This document shows, one piece after another, positions 7,939 to 17,890 of a DNA stretch of 34,281 bases (positions are counted from its first letter, which is position 1; every line of letters begins with the position of its first letter). Source of the DNA: Acidobacteriota bacterium. GTDB lineage: Bacteria > Acidobacteriota > Terriglobia > UBA7540. Where the stretch lies: NCBI GenBank assembly GCA_902812365.1, contig CADDZC010000043.1, forward strand, positions 1-34,281. Direction: 5' to 3'. The position numbers and the translations under genes were made by a program. The notes under the pieces were generated by a model. The model was not told where the DNA came from. It saw nothing but the letters and a program-made list of their open reading frames with translations, and did no database searches.

Positions 7939-8223
7939 ATGGGTGAAGCTTTGGGCATGATTGAAACGCGGGGTCTGGTGGCCATGATCGAAGCCTCCGA
8001 CGCGATGGTGAAAGCGGCCAAGGTGACATTGGTAGGCTGGGAGAAGATTGGCTCGGGTTATGTCACGGCGCTCGTTCGGGGTGACGTGGCTGCCGTGAAA
8101 GCGGCGACTGACGCTGGCGCGGCTGCCGCCCGGCGGGTCGGCGAACTGATCGCCGTCCATGTGATTCCGCGGCCCCACCCGAGCCTCGAAGATACGCTGC
8201 CGATTGGGCGAGCCGACCAGTAG
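7939..8223 (+). CDS. BMC-H shell hexamer protein
   Basis: A 94-residue single-BMC-domain protein (PduA/EutM/CcmK type) that forms hexagonal tiles of a microcompartment shell. Seen: the opening [26 protein letters not shown], the pore loop KIGSGYV (residues 36-42, S39 lining the central pore as in PduA-like proteins), [14 protein letters not shown], and the C-terminal IPRPH tail. Length is typical. The ATG at 7939 has a textbook ribosome site GGAGGTG (7929-7935); an in-frame TTG upstream is not needed. It is the only BMC-H here and no BMC-T trimer is present. Confidence 0.95.
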   Translation: MGEALGMIETRGLVAMIEASDAMVKAAKVTLVGWEKIGSGYVTALVRGDVAAVKAATDAGAAAARRVGELIAVHVIPRPHPSLEDTLPIGRADQ

Positions 8224-8358
8224 CCGGCCGTCGGCACCCCGTGCTCGGTTGGAGGTCGCGTCCACGCCGAGTTCTGCCGGCAGGGTGGAGGCTGCGGGAG
8301 GACGAACAGGCGAGCGGAAAACAACCCGCGGGCCCTTCTCTGATGGGGATCAATTTTT

Positions 8359-8658
8359 ATGTTATTAGCCCGGGTCGTCGGGACGGTGGTGGCAACCCGA
8401 AAGGATCCCCGCCTTGAGGGTAAAAAACTCTTGATCGTCACGCCGCTCACTGCCGAACAGGTCGAGAGCGGCAAAGAGGCTGATGCGCCTGGCCAAGCCA
8501 GCTACCTCGTGGCCGTGGATACCGTGGACGCCGGTTACCGGGAAACGGTGATCATTGTTCAAGGCAGCTCGGCGCGCATGGCGTCAACGTGCAAGGACTG
8601 TCCCGTCGATACCGCCATCGTGGGAATTGTGGACACGGTCACATTGGGAGGCGGGTAG
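8359..8658 (+). CDS. BMC-P shell pentamer protein 1 (EutN/CcmL family), Cys pair
   Basis: A 99-residue EutN/CcmL-family protein that caps the vertices of microcompartment shells as pentamers. Seen: the family start MLLARVVGTVVATRKDPRLEGKKLLIVTPL, a variable acidic loop near residues 35-50, YLVAVDTVDAGYRETVIIVQGSSARM, and PVDTAIVGIVDTV at the end. The loop before PVDT, normally of the TKDKPVD kind, reads TCKDCPVD, giving a CxxC pair close to the five-fold axis in known structures. Preceded by a 135-base gap after BMC-H, with GGGGAT as ribosome site. The following two genes are paralogues with clearly different sequences. Confidence 0.93.
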   Translation: MLLARVVGTVVATRKDPRLEGKKLLIVTPLTAEQVESGKEADAPGQASYLVAVDTVDAGYRETVIIVQGSSARMASTCKDCPVDTAIVGIVDTVTLGGG

Positions 8659-8732
8659 GCCTTGCTGGTGAGTTCCTCAATGGGAGGCCGGCCGGGTTCG
8701 CGCGGATCATTTCGCCGGTCGGGAGCAACGCT

Positions 8733-9002
8733 GTGTTTCTCGCGCGCGTCGTCGGCACGGTTGTTTCGACGGTCAAAGACCCTTCGCTGGAGAGCAAAAA
8801 GATTCTCGTTATTCAGCCTCTCGACCGAAGCGGCCAGGACCAGGGTGCGAAACTGATCGCGCTCGACAGTGTGGGAGCAGGAGCCGGTGAGATCGTCTAT
8901 TACTGCCGTGGCCGCGAGGCCAGCTTTCCCTGGTACCCGGATGAAGTGGCAACGGAGGCGACGATCGTGGGCATTGTGGACAGGATCGACGGAGTACGCT
9001 GA
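8733..9002 (+). CDS. BMC-P shell pentamer protein 2 (EutN/CcmL family)
   Basis: An 89-residue EutN/CcmL-family vertex protein. Seen: MFLARVVGTVVSTVKDPSLESKKILVIQPL, a central LIALDSVGAGAGEIVYYCRG and the end ATIVGIVDRIDG. It lacks the usual SSAR segment and has REASFPWYPDEVATEAT instead, so its pore-side loop differs from its two neighbours. The GTG at 8733 is chosen because it aligns with the family N terminus and has GGGAG about nine bases upstream; the open frame extends 48 codons further upstream, but that stretch only overlaps the end of BMC-P 1. Three non-identical pentamers suggest specialised vertices, a feature also known from other aldolase-type compartments. Confidence 0.92.
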   Translation: MFLARVVGTVVSTVKDPSLESKKILVIQPLDRSGQDQGAKLIALDSVGAGAGEIVYYCRGREASFPWYPDEVATEATIVGIVDRIDGVR

Positions 9003-9055
9003 GACTGGAAATCGCCGAATCAGCCCTGAACTTGGCGAGTTGAAAGTGCAAAAAG

Positions 9056-9328
9056 ATGCTGATGGGTAAGGTCGTGGGCGACATTGTCGCCACGCAAAAG
9101 GCTGCGAGCCACAGCGGTCGGAAGATTCTTATCGTACAGCCGCTTCATCTCGACGGCACCGAGCGGGGTGAGGCGGTGCTGGCTCTCGATGCTGTGGACG
9201 CCGGCTTGGGTGACCACGTGCTGGTGGTTACCGAAGGCTGGAGCGCCACGAGTGCCGTCGGGCGCGAGCATGCTCCGATCGATATGGCGATCGTCGGGAT
9301 TATTGATTCGGTCGCGCTTGGTTCTTGA
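9056..9328 (+). CDS. BMC-P shell pentamer protein 3 (EutN/CcmL family)
   Basis: A 90-residue EutN/CcmL-family vertex protein. Seen: MLMGKVVGDIVATQKAASHSGRKILIVQPL, VLALDAVDAGLGDHVLVVTEGWSA and PIDMAIVGIIDSVALGS. The ATG at 9056 gives the longer form; a second in-frame ATG at 9062 (MGKVVG) would match the family start equally well, and neither has a strong ribosome site. It lies 53 bases after BMC-P 2 and is the last recognisable shell gene. Confidence 0.93.
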   Translation: MLMGKVVGDIVATQKAASHSGRKILIVQPLHLDGTERGEAVLALDAVDAGLGDHVLVVTEGWSATSAVGREHAPIDMAIVGIIDSVALGS

Positions 9329-9342
9329 TCGGGTTGTGTCCT

Positions 9343-9675
9343 ATGAAACTGAGTTGGCTCCGACTGCTGGCGCTCCTTTGGCTCGGCTGGTACATTAGCG
9401 GGCCGTTGTGCGAAACGGTGGACACCTGGGACGCGCCTCACGAGGAGCTTCGAGATCTCGCTTTCAATGCCGGCGGAGCGCTCGGCTTGATGGCGGCGGC
9501 CTTCTCCGCGGGAGCGGCGGTGCTGCGGCGGAAGGTACGCCAGCTCTGCCGCGCTGCCGCGCGCTGCCGCCGCCGCGCGCCGTGCCGCGGGGCGTCCCTG
9601 GTTGAGCGGTGCGTGCTTTGGTCGCCTTCGCCGCTGTTCGCCAATCTTTCGTTTCACCCTTATCTGCGAATTTAG
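9343..9675 (+). CDS. Small membrane protein of unknown function, end of the BMC operon
   Basis: A 110-residue protein that I cannot assign. Seen: a hydrophobic N-terminal segment (LRLLALLWLGWYISGPLCET, about residues 5-25), a short acidic stretch (VDTWDAPHEELRDLAF), a second hydrophobic segment (NAGGALGLMAAAFSAGAAVL), and then an arginine/cysteine-rich tail. Two transmembrane helices with a hairpin topology are likely. It follows BMC-P 3 by 14 bases on the same strand and is probably in the operon. The tail is coded by a low-complexity GC run and could be imperfectly maintained, so the true end of function may be near residue 65. The 158 bases to the next gene show no clear feature. Confidence 0.6.
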   Translation: MKLSWLRLLALLWLGWYISGPLCETVDTWDAPHEELRDLAFNAGGALGLMAAAFSAGAAVLRRKVRQLCRAAARCRRRAPCRGASLVERCVLWSPSPLFANLSFHPYLRI

Positions 9676-9833
9676 ATCTCGCCTGACTTCCCGCCTCGGA
9701 AGTTACGGATCGCTGCGCACAGGCTCTCAGACTGGAACGTGCAGGCTCGTTCAGGTCTCGGACGCGATGCGTCAGCTTTGTAAAAAGCCGCCTCTTCTGG
9801 TCACGGTAACGCCAACCTGCCACGGAAGGCATC

Positions 9834-12788
9834 ATGATTTCCGGACGTCGTATTGCGTCGCGGACCCGATCGCTGCAAGTCCGCTTGGCCACAAGCTTCA
9901 CGGCCGTTCTGTTGGCGGGTATGGCCAGTCCGCCCGGGCTGATGGGTCAAACCCAGGAGATCGGCGCTACCCTGAAGGGCATGGTCGAGGACGCGAGCGG
10001 TGCCGCCATAGCCGGAGCAACGGTCACGGTGCGCAGCGAAGCGACGAATCAGATCCGAACCGCGGTGACGAACGAGCAAGGATTCTTTCAGATCGCGCGC
10101 GTCCCGATTGGAAATTACACGGTGCGGGTGGAGCGGCCTGGCTTTGCGCCTTACGTCCACGCGGGCATCCGGTTCTCGATCGGCCAAACCGTGCAACTCA
10201 GCATCGCTTTGCTTCCGGCCAGCGTAACCTCCCAAGTCACCGTCACGGCGCAACCGCCTCCGCTCGACGTGTCCGAAACCCGTTCCACCACCATCGTGGA
10301 CCGGGAACGGATTGAGGAGCTTCCGGTACGCACGCGCAACTCTCTCGATTTCGTCTTGCTGGCCCCTGGAGTCGCAGCATCGGTTCCGACGAATTCAGCC
10401 GCCGGGACAGCGCTCGGCGCCAGCGGGTTCATTTTCGGTGGGTTGCGAGCCCGCAGCAACAACGTCTCCATCGACGGCCTGGACAACAATGATGAATACT
10501 CCGGCGCCAGCCGCACCGAGCTCTCACCGGAAATTGTGCAAGAGTTCCAGGTGGTGAATAACGGACTTTCCGCCGAGTACGGCGGAGCCTCCGGCGGGTC
10601 CATCAACGTCGTAACTCGGGACGGGACCAACCAACTCCACGGTGACGCCTTCGTCTTTGCCCAAACGGGCGCATTCGACGCTCGGGATCCCATCGAGAGC
10701 GAACCCCTCCAACCGCTGCTCGCCCGCTACCGAGCCGGCGTCGCGAATGGCGGGCCCGTGGTCAGAGATCGCACGTTTTATTATGCGGCTTTTGAGCAGG
10801 AATATAAGAGAACCCAAGACAGTTCCGACATCGATCCCGGCCTGGCCACGGCGATTAACCGCTTCTTGTCTTCCGGTGCGCTGCAGCGCTTGCCCACTCG
10901 GCGCCTCACCTTGGGTTTGTTTCCTGTGGCGCGGGCCGAAACGGAAGCGTCCGGTAAGCTGGATCATGCGATTAACGACCGCGATTCTCTAATGATGCGC
11001 TATGCATTCACGAACAATCGTGAAGCCGGAGACGCCTTCAACACCGATGGCCTAACCGACGCCACGGGCAGGGGATCAAGCTTCACCGCAGATAACGCGC
11101 TCGCCGGATCCCTGGCCTCGCTTCTGTCGCCGCGCGCCGTGAACGACTTGCGCTTTCAGGTAGCGGCGCGCCGCGTGACACTGCGCACGAATGCGCAGTC
11201 GGGTCCGGGAATCGAAATCAACGGGCAGGCGTTCTTCGGTCGGCCGTACGAGGGAAACAGCAACCGCCGCGAAAACCATCAGGAGGTGACGGACACTCTG
11301 GCACTCAGCCGTGCGGCTCACCTCTGGAAGCTGGGCGGGGCGGCCAATCATGTCCACCTGAGCGCGAAGGTGCCCGATGGCTTTGGCGGAATATTTATCT
11401 TTCCGACGCTCGAGGACTTTTTCTCCGGTAACCCCGATCTCTTTCGTCAGGCCTTTGGGGACCCGACCACCCGGTATGGCGTCACCAGCTATGGGGGCTT
11501 TATCCAAGACCATTGGTCCGTGACCCGCAAGCTCACAGCCGATTTAGGCGCGCGCTATGATTTTGAGCGCCTGCCGTCCGGTTTCCATCAAGACGCCCGC
11601 AACGTTAGCCCCCGAGTTGGGCTGGCCTTCAGTCCGGCCGAGCGCTGGGTTGCGCGCGCCGGTTTTGGGATATTTTATGACCGCTACGTGCTCGCAAACT
11701 TAAACCGCGCCGTGGAAAAAGATGGCCGGCGAGGGTTCGAGCAAGCGGCCGACGGCTCGGCCGCAGCCACCGTCTTTCAACACACGGATGGCGGGGCGGC
11801 GCCGATGCCGCTCGTCGGCCTGCCAGTCTCGGTGTATCAGCCGGACCCCCGCTTGGCGACCCCTTACAGCGAGCAGTTTAACATGGGGATCGAACACGAG
11901 CTTTCCACCAATCTATCAATCGGCGTCGATTATTTGCGTGTCCGAGGCGTGAAGCTATCGCGGACGCGGAACGCCAACCTTCTGCCGCCCGCCGTACTCT
12001 CCGTCCAAAACGCGTCCAGCCTGGGCGTGTTCGATCCGTCGCCCCAGCAGTTGGGTCGATCGGTCTTCGGTCCGGGCCGACGCGATCCCAGGTTCGACGT
12101 GGTGGATCTTCTCGAGGATTCCGCGAGTTCCTCCTATGAAGGTCTTTCCTTGACGCTGAATCGGCGGATGGCTGACGAGATCGAATTTGCCGCCAGCTAT
12201 ACGCTCTCGAGGACACTCGACGATGCTTCGGACTACGACGAGCAGCCCGAAAATCCTTACAACCTCCGGCGGGAGTGGAGCGTCTCGCGCAACAGCCAGG
12301 CCCAGCGCTTGGTATTCGACGGCCTGTTCGATCTACCTTTCGGCGACGAGCCTTCTGCACGTTCTGCATCCGGGAGGCGCTCGCCGGTAACTTCCAGCGC
12401 GCAACTCGTTGAGCGCGCTTTGGCTCACGTGGAGCTCGCTTCGATCATCACGTTGGGAAGCGGCCGACCGGTTAATGCGCTGACCGGGCTCGACTCGAAC
12501 CGTAGCAAGCCTTTTCCACTCTCGGCGCGCCCTTTGGGCTTCCGGCGCGATAGCCTGCGCACGCCGGGGATTGTGGATATCGATCTTCGCGTGCTCAAGT
12601 ACTTCCCCGTCGGGAGCCAGGCGCACCTGGACCTCGTGGTTGAATGCTTTAATCTGCTCAATCATACTAACGTCAGTGAGATCAATCCTTTTTACGGCAA
12701 CGAAGCTGCTCCTCTACCCGACTTCACGCATCCCATCGAAGTTCTCAACCCTCGCCAGATCCAGTTTTCGGTCGACTTCGAGTATTGA
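9834..12788 (+). CDS. TonB-dependent receptor, Oar-like, with carboxypeptidase-regulatory-like domain
   Basis: A 984-residue outer-membrane protein of the acidobacterial Oar/TonB-receptor type, expected to import large or scarce nutrients or to work in surface adhesion. Seen: signal segment (about 18-40, with TSFTAVLLAGMASPPGLMGQ), a beta-sandwich regulatory-like domain (about 44-130: GMVEDASGAAIAGATVTV, GFFQIARVPIGNYTVRVERPGF), a plug domain (about 145-260) and a barrel ending in the aromatic residue of FSVDFEY, the usual outer-membrane insertion signal. A GGAAGG precedes the ATG. It lies after the microcompartment genes on the same strand, so it might feed sugars to that pathway, but the 158-base gap leaves this open. 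No TonB box was defined with confidence. Confidence 0.88.
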   Translation: MISGRRIASRTRSLQVRLATSFTAVLLAGMASPPGLMGQTQEIGATLKGMVEDASGAAIAGATVTVRSEATNQIRTAVTNEQGFFQIARVPIGNYTVRVERPGFAPYVHAGIRFSIGQTVQLSIALLPASVTSQVTVTAQPPPLDVSETRSTTIVDRERIEELPVRTRNSLDFVLLAPGVAASVPTNSAAGTALGASGFIFGGLRARSNNVSIDGLDNNDEYSGASRTELSPEIVQEFQVVNNGLSAEYGGASGGSINVVTRDGTNQLHGDAFVFAQTGAFDARDPIESEPLQPLLARYRAGVANGGPVVRDRTFYYAAFEQEYKRTQDSSDIDPGLATAINRFLSSGALQRLPTRRLTLGLFPVARAETEASGKLDHAINDRDSLMMRYAFTNNREAGDAFNTDGLTDATGRGSSFTADNALAGSLASLLSPRAVNDLRFQVAARRVTLRTNAQSGPGIEINGQAFFGRPYEGNSNRRENHQEVTDTLALSRAAHLWKLGGAANHVHLSAKVPDGFGGIFIFPTLEDFFSGNPDLFRQAFGDPTTRYGVTSYGGFIQDHWSVTRKLTADLGARYDFERLPSGFHQDARNVSPRVGLAFSPAERWVARAGFGIFYDRYVLANLNRAVEKDGRRGFEQAADGSAAATVFQHTDGGAAPMPLVGLPVSVYQPDPRLATPYSEQFNMGIEHELSTNLSIGVDYLRVRGVKLSRTRNANLLPPAVLSVQNASSLGVFDPSPQQLGRSVFGPGRRDPRFDVVDLLEDSASSSYEGLSLTLNRRMADEIEFAASYTLSRTLDDASDYDEQPENPYNLRREWSVSRNSQAQRLVFDGLFDLPFGDEPSARSASGRRSPVTSSAQLVERALAHVELASIITLGSGRPVNALTGLDSNRSKPFPLSARPLGFRRDSLRTPGIVDIDLRVLKYFPVGSQAHLDLVVECFNLLNHTNVSEINPFYGNEAAPLPDFTHPIEVLNPRQIQFSVDFEY

Positions 12789-13131
12789 TCGGCCGTGGAG
12801 GCAGTTCGCGAGGTCTTTAGAAGAGGGCATCGGAACTTCCTGGGCTCGCTCAGAACGATGGTTGGTGCTTTCGGTGGAGCGTCAAAATGGGGATCCAGTC
12901 TGTGACATAACACCTGCGTCACATTCCTGGAGCAGACGAGCCGTCCGGCTTGAAAGTCGCGGAGGGAGACCGATGGCGGCCGACTGGAGGGCTACGTGGG
13001 CCCTGGGCCGCTCTGCGCCCGAGCCTCGGCTCTGCGGCAGCACAGTGAGGATCATTCGCCTGCAGGCGGCGCAGAATGGGTTGTCAAAACGGCGGCAATC
13101 GAGTATCTATAAATTGTCTGCATAAAATTGC
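12789..13131. other. 343-base gap between the TonB receptor and argR
   Basis: I see no gene here. It holds an imperfect CRP-like pair, TGTGAC (12901-12906) and GTCACA (12918-12923), a perfect 6-bp inverted repeat with an 11-base centre, which is wider than a standard CRP site. Its right end carries the argR promoter region and a possible ARG box, listed separately. Confidence 0.5.
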
Positions 13132-13134
13132 ATG
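13081..13134 (+). promoter_or_regulatory. argR promoter region with possible ARG box over the start codon
   Basis: TTGTCA (13081-13086) can serve as -35, with AT-rich candidates TATCTA (13104-13109) or TATAAA (13108-13113) as -10. Immediately downstream TGCATAAAATTGCA (13119-13132) has 4+4 outer inverted symmetry around an AT-rich centre, like the ARG boxes bound by ArgR, and overlaps the argR ATG. That would allow autorepression. Spacing of the -35/-10 pairs is imperfect, so the promoter part is less certain than the box. Confidence 0.45.
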
Positions 13135-13581
13135 GATAAGCTCTACCGCCGCAATCAAATCCTTGACCTCCTGCGGTCCCAAGCGGTCGCCACGCAGCTC
13201 GAGTTGCGCCGGAAGCTCGCCGCGCGCGGCATTCGCGTGACCCAGGCCACGGTGTCGCGCGACGTGGAAGAAATGGGTCTAATTAAAACGCGTGAGGGTT
13301 ACCGTTTGCCGGACGCGTCGGCACCCACGGCCGTTCCCGCGCAGCCGACTCTCTCAATGATCTTGAAGGAGTTTCTGCGCGAAACACGCCAGGCCGCGAA
13401 TCTGGTTGTTCTGCGCACGCACCCGGGCAACGCCCACACCGTGGCGTCAGCGCTGGACGCCGCCGAGTGGCCCGACGTGGCGGGCACGGTAGCCGGTGAT
13501 GATACGATCTTTGTTGCCACCCAGGGTCCGCGGCAGGCGGCGCGAGTGCGCCGACGTATTCAACAAGCCGTGAAATCCTAG
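13132..13581 (+). CDS. argR: Arginine repressor ArgR
   Basis: A 149-residue arginine-responsive regulator. Hexameric ArgR/AhrC with bound arginine represses arginine synthesis. Seen: N-terminal winged helix-turn-helix (residues 3-65) with the recognition helix VTQATVSRDVEEMGLIK, and a C-terminal hexamerisation/arginine-binding domain (about 75-149) with GNAHTVASALD and GTVAGDDTIFVAT, both family signatures. The length is typical. No ribosome site is visible before the ATG; with the likely promoter so close, the mRNA may have a leader of only 10-15 bases. It precedes argG by 64 bases, giving an argR-argG-argH cluster as in several phyla. Confidence 0.93.
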   Translation: MDKLYRRNQILDLLRSQAVATQLELRRKLAARGIRVTQATVSRDVEEMGLIKTREGYRLPDASAPTAVPAQPTLSMILKEFLRETRQAANLVVLRTHPGNAHTVASALDAAEWPDVAGTVAGDDTIFVATQGPRQAARVRRRIQQAVKS

Positions 13582-13645
13582 TCGGCCGCCGAAGGGGCGT
13601 GGCCATTTCCTGGATCGTTTCTTATCGGGGAAGAGGGAAGGACTT

Positions 13646-14922
13646 ATGACTGTAATCGAACGTTCCGTTCCGCGTATTCGCCGCGTCGTACTCGCTTATT
13701 CTGGGGGGCTCGACACGTCCATTATTATCCCGTGGTTGCGGGAAAACTATGGCTGTGAGGTCTACGCGATGGCTGGAGATGTCGGCCAAGGCGAGGACTA
13801 CCAAGCGCTCAAACAGAAAGCGCTGAAGACCGGGGCGGCCAAGGTTTTTGTCGAGGACCTGAGGGAGGAGTTCATTACCGGCTATTTGTGGAAAGCGGTC
13901 CAGGCGGGGGCGATTTACGAGGGCAAATATTTGCTGGGTACTTCCTTGGCCAGGCCGGTGCTGGCCAAGCGGCAGGTGGAAGTGGCGCTCGCCCAGGGCG
14001 CCGACGCTCTTGCTCACGGGTGCACGGGCAAGGGGAACGACCAAGTGCGCTTCGAACTCGCCTATAAGGCTCTCGCGCCACACCTCAAAGTGATCGCGCC
14101 CTGGCGGGAGTGGTCGATCAAGTCACGGGAAGATGCGCTGGAGTATGCGCGGCGACATAACGTTCCGGTGCCAGTGACGAAAAAGGATCTGTATAGTCGC
14201 GACCAGAATATTTGGCACTTGAGTCACGAAGGGGGTCCGCTGGAAAGCCAGTTGGGCGAGCCTCCCGAGGATGCCTGGAAGCTCACCGTGAATCCCCGTC
14301 GCGCTCCGGACAGCGAGACGACAGTCACCATCGGATTTGAGGGAGGCGTGCCGGTGTCGGTGAACAGACGTCGGCTGGCGCCACTTCGCCTGCTCCAAAC
14401 TCTGAATCGAATCGCTGGCGAACACGGCGTAGGGCGGACCGACATCGTCGAGAATCGGTTCGTAGGCATGAAATCCCACGGTGCGTACGAGACCCCGGCG
14501 GGAACCCTGTTGCACGCCGCCCACCACGAGCTCGAGACACTGTGCCTTGACCGGGACACCCTTCACTACAAGCAGCAAGTGGCGCTGCGTTACGCCGAGC
14601 TGGTCTATTACGGCCAGTGGTTCACGCCTTTACGGGAAGCTCTCGACAGTTTTGTCCAGACCACACAACGCTACGTTACCGGTGAAATCGTATTGGGCCT
14701 TTGGAAAGGCTTGGTGCGAGTACTGGACCGTCGCTCTCCATACTCACTGTACGATACCAGCATCGCCGGATTCACGATGGGCAGCGACTATGACCAGCGC
14801 GATGCCGCGGGCTTTATCAACCTTGTCGGCCTGCCCATCCGCCTCCTGGCCGCCAAACACCGAGAGGCCGGGCGCGGCGGGCGGCGCCGGAAAGCTGCGG
14901 CCAGCCGGCGGAGGAATCCAGA

Positions 14923-14926
<4 letters not shown>
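13646..14926 (+). CDS. argG: Argininosuccinate synthase
   Basis: A 426-residue enzyme joining citrulline and aspartate with ATP to argininosuccinate, the penultimate step of arginine synthesis. Seen: the ATP-pyrophosphatase loop YSGGLDTS near residues 13-20, GDVGQGEDY, LGTSLARP (citrulline/aspartate region), AHGCTGKGNDQVRFE, and IVENRFVGMKSHGAYETPAG. Length is slightly above the usual 400 because of a C-terminal basic tail (residues about 405-426, GRGGRRRKAAASRRR), possibly a consequence of the overlap with argH. The ribosome site GAGGGAAGGA precedes the ATG. Its last four bases overlap the argH start (ATGA), so the two are translationally coupled. Confidence 0.96.
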
Positions 14927-16331
<1,405 letters not shown>

Positions 16332-16335
<4 letters not shown>

Positions 16336-17735
16336 CAGCGGACGATTTTTTGTCGGTGGTGGGTCACGTTCCGGGTGGCGTTGCGGGCGTCGACCACGAG
16401 GCGGGCATGGCGGGTGATGAATTCGTAGTCATAGATCGAATGGTCGGTTGAAATCACCACGGCGTCATAGCTTTCCAGAGTGCGCGCGGTCAGTTCCACG
16501 GAGCTCAGGTGAGTAAAGTCATATTCGCGCATCTTGTGGAGACGGGGGAAATACGGATCGTTGTAATCCACCGAGGCACCTCTCTGCTCGAGAAGCCGCA
16601 TGATGCGCAGCGAGGGGGACTCGCGAAGGTCATCGATGTCTTTTTTGTAGGACACGCCGAGCACCAGGATGCGTGCGTCCTGTAGGCACTGCTTGCGGCG
16701 ATTGAGAGCTTGTGCTAGCGAATCGACGACGTACGCCGGCATCGCCGTGTTGATCTCACCGGCGAGCTCGATAAAACGGGTGGGAAAATCGTATTCGCGG
16801 GCTTTCCAAGTCAGATAAAAAGGGTCGATGGGAATGCAGTGGCCACCCAATCCGGGCCCGGGATAAAAAGCCGTAAAACCAAACGGCTTGGTTTTGGCAG
16901 CCTCGATGACCTCCCAGATATCAATCGCCATGTGCTGGCACAGCATTTTCAATTCGTTCACTAAGGCGATATTCACGCAGCGATAGATATTCTCGAGCAG
17001 CTTGGTCATTTCTGCCGTGCGCGCCGAACTGACTACCAGGGTGCGGTCAAAAACCTGACCGTAAAGAGCGGCGGCGGCCGCTGCGCTTGGGCCGTTGACT
17101 CCGCCGATGATTTTGGGAATCTCATGGGTTCGAAACTGTTGGTTACCCGGATCTTCGCGTTCAGGCGAAAAGGCCAGGAAAAAATCAACAACGTCCGTCG
17201 AGTGGCTGTCGGCCGTCGCGGACGCCGACGCGTAAGGCAGGACCGGGCAGCGAAGTCCCGATCTTTCAAGGATCGGCAAAACGACCTCCTCGGTCGTGCC
17301 GGGGTAGGTTGTGCTTTCGAGAACAATGAGTTGTCCCGGCCGCAGGTACGGACGGATGGCCTCCGCCGTGGCACGCACGAAGGACAAATCAGGCTCACGA
17401 TGGGCATCAAGAGGCGTCGGAACGCAAATCAGAACGGCGTCCGCATGGCGCAGTTCCTCGTAACGGTGGGTGGGATGGAAGCGTTGGGAATCCAGGCTAT
17501 CCCTGATCGCCGAGTTGGGAATGTGCCGAATATAACTCTCTCCTCGCGCCAGTTTCTCAATTTTGCTCGCATCGATATCAAAACCCGTCGTGACGAGGCC
17601 TCGACGCGAGAACAGCAACGCCAGTGGCAAGCCGACATATCCCAGCCCGATAACACCCACCCGGGTGGTCTTGTTGCCGAAAATCGCCGCCGGCTGCGGA
17701 ACATGACGGCTCACCTCGGCCTCGTCAAATGGCAT
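16332..17735 (-). CDS. Nucleotide-sugar dehydrogenase (UDP-GlcNAc/ManNAc or UDP-Glc 6-dehydrogenase)
   Basis: A 467-residue NAD-dependent enzyme that oxidises the C6 alcohol of a UDP-sugar to the uronate, a precursor for surface polysaccharide. Seen: Rossmann motif GVIGLGYVGLPLAL (27-40), CVPTPLD (104-110), STTYPGTTEE, the AFSPEREDPGN segment (188-198), EMTKLLENIYR (242-252), and the catalytic Cys C300 in GPGLGGHCIPIDP. The GxCIPxDP form and the FSPERxxPG motif favour the WbpA/UDP-N-acetylhexosamine branch over UDP-glucose dehydrogenase, but the sugar is not certain. The frame is open to 17870; the ATG at 17735 is chosen for its GAAGGAG ribosome site and because the Rossmann fold then starts at the expected place. 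Its promoter is divergent from the PASTA gene. Confidence 0.9.
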
Positions 17736-17781
17736 CGCTGCTCCTTCGCAAGACGTTGTTCGCGAGAAGTTTAAGCGAGCC

Positions 17782-17790
17782 ATTATAGCA
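17782..17790 (-). promoter_or_regulatory. Extended -10 promoter of the UDP-sugar dehydrogenase gene
   Basis: On the minus strand TGC-TATAAT is a consensus -10 hexamer with a TGN extension. A start near 17775 gives a leader of about 40 bases with the GAAGGAG ribosome site. No good -35 box is seen, as expected for this promoter type. Confidence 0.55.
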
Positions 17791-17890
17791 CTGGCGATGA
17801 GGGCACCTACGCGCAGCCTGACTTTGGTTTCGGCCTGCCTCACGGTGTCCCGCCAGCGCCGCCCCCACAAGCTTTGGTACGATAGGATCC

